From positions 1-24,188 of the forward strand of contig NZ_UQBH01000032.1 of NCBI RefSeq assembly GCF_900539295.1: a stretch of DNA of 24,188 nucleotides, read 5' to 3'. Shown here one piece after another: positions 23,403 through 24,188 of the stretch. The notes beneath the pieces are model-generated. The model searched no databases. It was not told the DNA's origin and saw only the letters and a program-made list of their open reading frames with translations. The position numbers and the translations under genes were made by a program. Source of the DNA: an uncultured Megasphaera sp. (GTDB taxonomy: Bacteria; Bacillota; Negativicutes; Veillonellales; Megasphaeraceae). Position 1 is the first letter of the stretch, and each line of letters opens with the position of its first letter.

Positions 23403-23645
23403 ATGTACTACGTCGCCTTATTTTACTCCCACTTCGGAGCAATCCGTTTCGGTAATACCCTCCCCGAAAGTATTACCGAAAAAAGAATGATGCCGGTCCC
23501 GCGCTCACTAAGCGCATCATGCGGAACCTGCGTCCGCTTTGAAGGCCCCCATGACCTGACCTTCACCATTGACGAAAGCCATGAAGTCGAACAAATCGTA
23601 AAAGAAACAGAGGCGGGCTATATAACCGTATTTAAATCGGAATAA
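23403..23645 (+). CDS. DUF3343 family putative Se/S carrier-like protein
   Basis: An 80-residue protein of the DUF3343 family. It begins MYYVALFYSHFGAIRFGNTL and has the conserved core MMPVPRSLSASCGTCVRF, with Cys40 and Cys43 (SASCGTC) placed to bind a chalcogen or metal. The family co-occurs with selenium metabolism genes and is described as a putative Se/S carrier. ATG 23403 matches the usual family start; GTG 23394, overlapping the TusA stop by one base, is possible and would indicate translational coupling. It is the last gene of the yedE operon, followed by a strong terminator. Confidence 0.82.
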   Translation: MYYVALFYSHFGAIRFGNTLPESITEKRMMPVPRSLSASCGTCVRFEGPHDLTFTIDESHEVEQIVKETEAGYITVFKSE

Positions 23646-23655
23646 AATCAAAAGC

Positions 23656-23694
23656 GAGAATACCGGCCTTGAATAAGGCCGGTATTCTCTTTAA
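23656..23694 (+). terminator. Terminator of the yedE operon
   Basis: GAGAATACCGGCCTT (23656-23670) and AAGGCCGGTATTCTC (23675-23689) form a perfect 15 bp stem with a GAAT loop, followed by TTTAAC. Confidence 0.9.
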
Positions 23695-24000
23695 CTAGGA
23701 AAAACTACTCTCCAAGTTATTAAACATATGCCTGCCCCCTCTCCCTATTATGAACACAAGCAGAACATCGATGAACAATCCATACCTGCAATAAGATCCA
23801 CTATCTCCATTTTACTGATGCTGGACAAAAAAACATATAAATACCAGCGAATAAATTTCCAGTCCATTTCAAATCAGCCCTTATCCAACGTTTTTTATTC
23901 GTTGCTAAACAAATACCTTCCCCTATCAAGTGCGGCTGAATTGGAATTTCAAAACACATTTTCCGAAAGATCTTAACTTACGATAAAAAATGTAGCCACT
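23695..24000. other. Gap without a convincing gene
   Basis: Between the yedE operon terminator and the gdh terminator there is one open frame, 23728-23976 plus (82 residues). It has no ribosome site before its ATG, no recognisable domain and a composition unlike a conserved protein. No promoter of note or tRNA is seen. I regard it as non-coding or a decayed remnant. Confidence 0.5.
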
Positions 24001-24042
24001 AATACAAAAAAGGATACTCCATAGAGCATCCTTTTTTGTATT
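24001..24042. terminator. Bidirectional terminator downstream of glutamate dehydrogenase
   Basis: A 19-base inverted repeat runs AATACAAAAAAGGATACTC (24001-24019) against GAGCATCCTTTTTTGTATT (24024-24042), with one mismatch and a 4-base loop. A- and T-runs on both sides fit use from either strand, chiefly for the minus-strand gene ending at 24115. Confidence 0.85.
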
Positions 24043-24114
24043 ATGACTGGTATAAAGTTTGTACCAAGTAACAGAAAGCTAATTCTCTTCCTTCAAAATA
24101 CGATATTCCCTATT

Positions 24115-24188
24115 TTAGAAAACACCTTGAGCAAGCATTGCATCAGCAACACGTTCGAAACCAGCGATGTTAGCGCCGGCTACGAGGT
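24115..24188 (-). CDS. gdhA: Glutamate dehydrogenase, C-terminal end (partial)
   Basis: Only the last 23 codons are present. They read LVAGANIAGFERVADAMLAQ followed by GVF and a TAA stop. The GANIAGF.KVADAMLAQG(V) ending is that of the hexameric NADP-type glutamate dehydrogenase, which converts 2-oxoglutarate and ammonia to glutamate. The rest lies beyond the right edge. Confidence 0.85.
   Translation of the reverse strand, partial: LVAGANIAGFERVADAMLAQGVF

Noticed and set aside
23728..23976. 82-residue open frame as a real gene
   Set aside because: No ribosome site, no recognisable domain, and it lies between two terminators with no promoter that I can support.
1..24188. CRISPR array or prophage
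   Set aside because: No regularly spaced repeats and no phage structural or integrase genes were seen.

Overview
The window looks like chromosome from a Negativicutes member, most probably Megasphaera. The best marker is the 137-residue flavodoxin at 14994-15407, which from memory is nearly the same as the classical Megasphaera elsdenii flavodoxin. Supporting signs are a Clostridium kluyveri-type 4-hydroxybutyrate dehydrogenase, a selenocysteine tRNA and strong AGGAGG ribosome sites. The species cannot be fixed from sequence reading alone.

Layout. Positions 1-1717 hold an IS3-family (IS150-type) insertion sequence on the minus strand, with an A AAA AAA frameshift site joining orfA and orfB. 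Positions 1778-7441 are a minus-strand operon: a MocR-type PLP regulator, a YhaO/SbcD-like nuclease and a YhaN-like SMC/Rad50-type ATPase with a central membrane hairpin. A eukaryote-type hexokinase follows (7589-8860, minus). Positions 8985-11402 carry thiS-thiG-thiH behind a strong promoter and a terminator-type leader that is not a TPP riboswitch. A separately promoted pair follows: a ThiE/TenI-like protein and a nicotinamidase-like hydrolase (11468-12665).

Next is a minus-strand set (PaaI-type thioesterase, LUD-domain protein, RseC-like membrane protein; 14240-12744). It is divergent from a DUF3793-flavodoxin operon that has a Fur-box-like site beside its promoter. A glucose-family PTS IICBA permease (15668-17824) and 4-hydroxybutyrate dehydrogenase (minus) converge on a shared terminator.

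The right part is devoted largely to selenium. tRNA-Sec (anticodon TCA, 19113-19209) comes first. After a hydroxyacyl-CoA dehydrogenase-like gene come a class V cysteine desulfurase/selenocysteine lyase-like enzyme (minus) and, divergently, yedE (selenium transporter family), a TusA-like carrier and a DUF3343 carrier. I infer that these import Se, mobilise it from selenocysteine or cysteine, and hand it over for selenophosphate and Sec-tRNA synthesis. selD, selA and selB are not in the window. The yedE leader has three copies of one AT-rich 10-11 bp element, two direct and one inverted, the last touching the ribosome site. This is the most interesting undescribed regulatory structure here. The window ends in the 3' end of a glutamate dehydrogenase gene on the minus strand.
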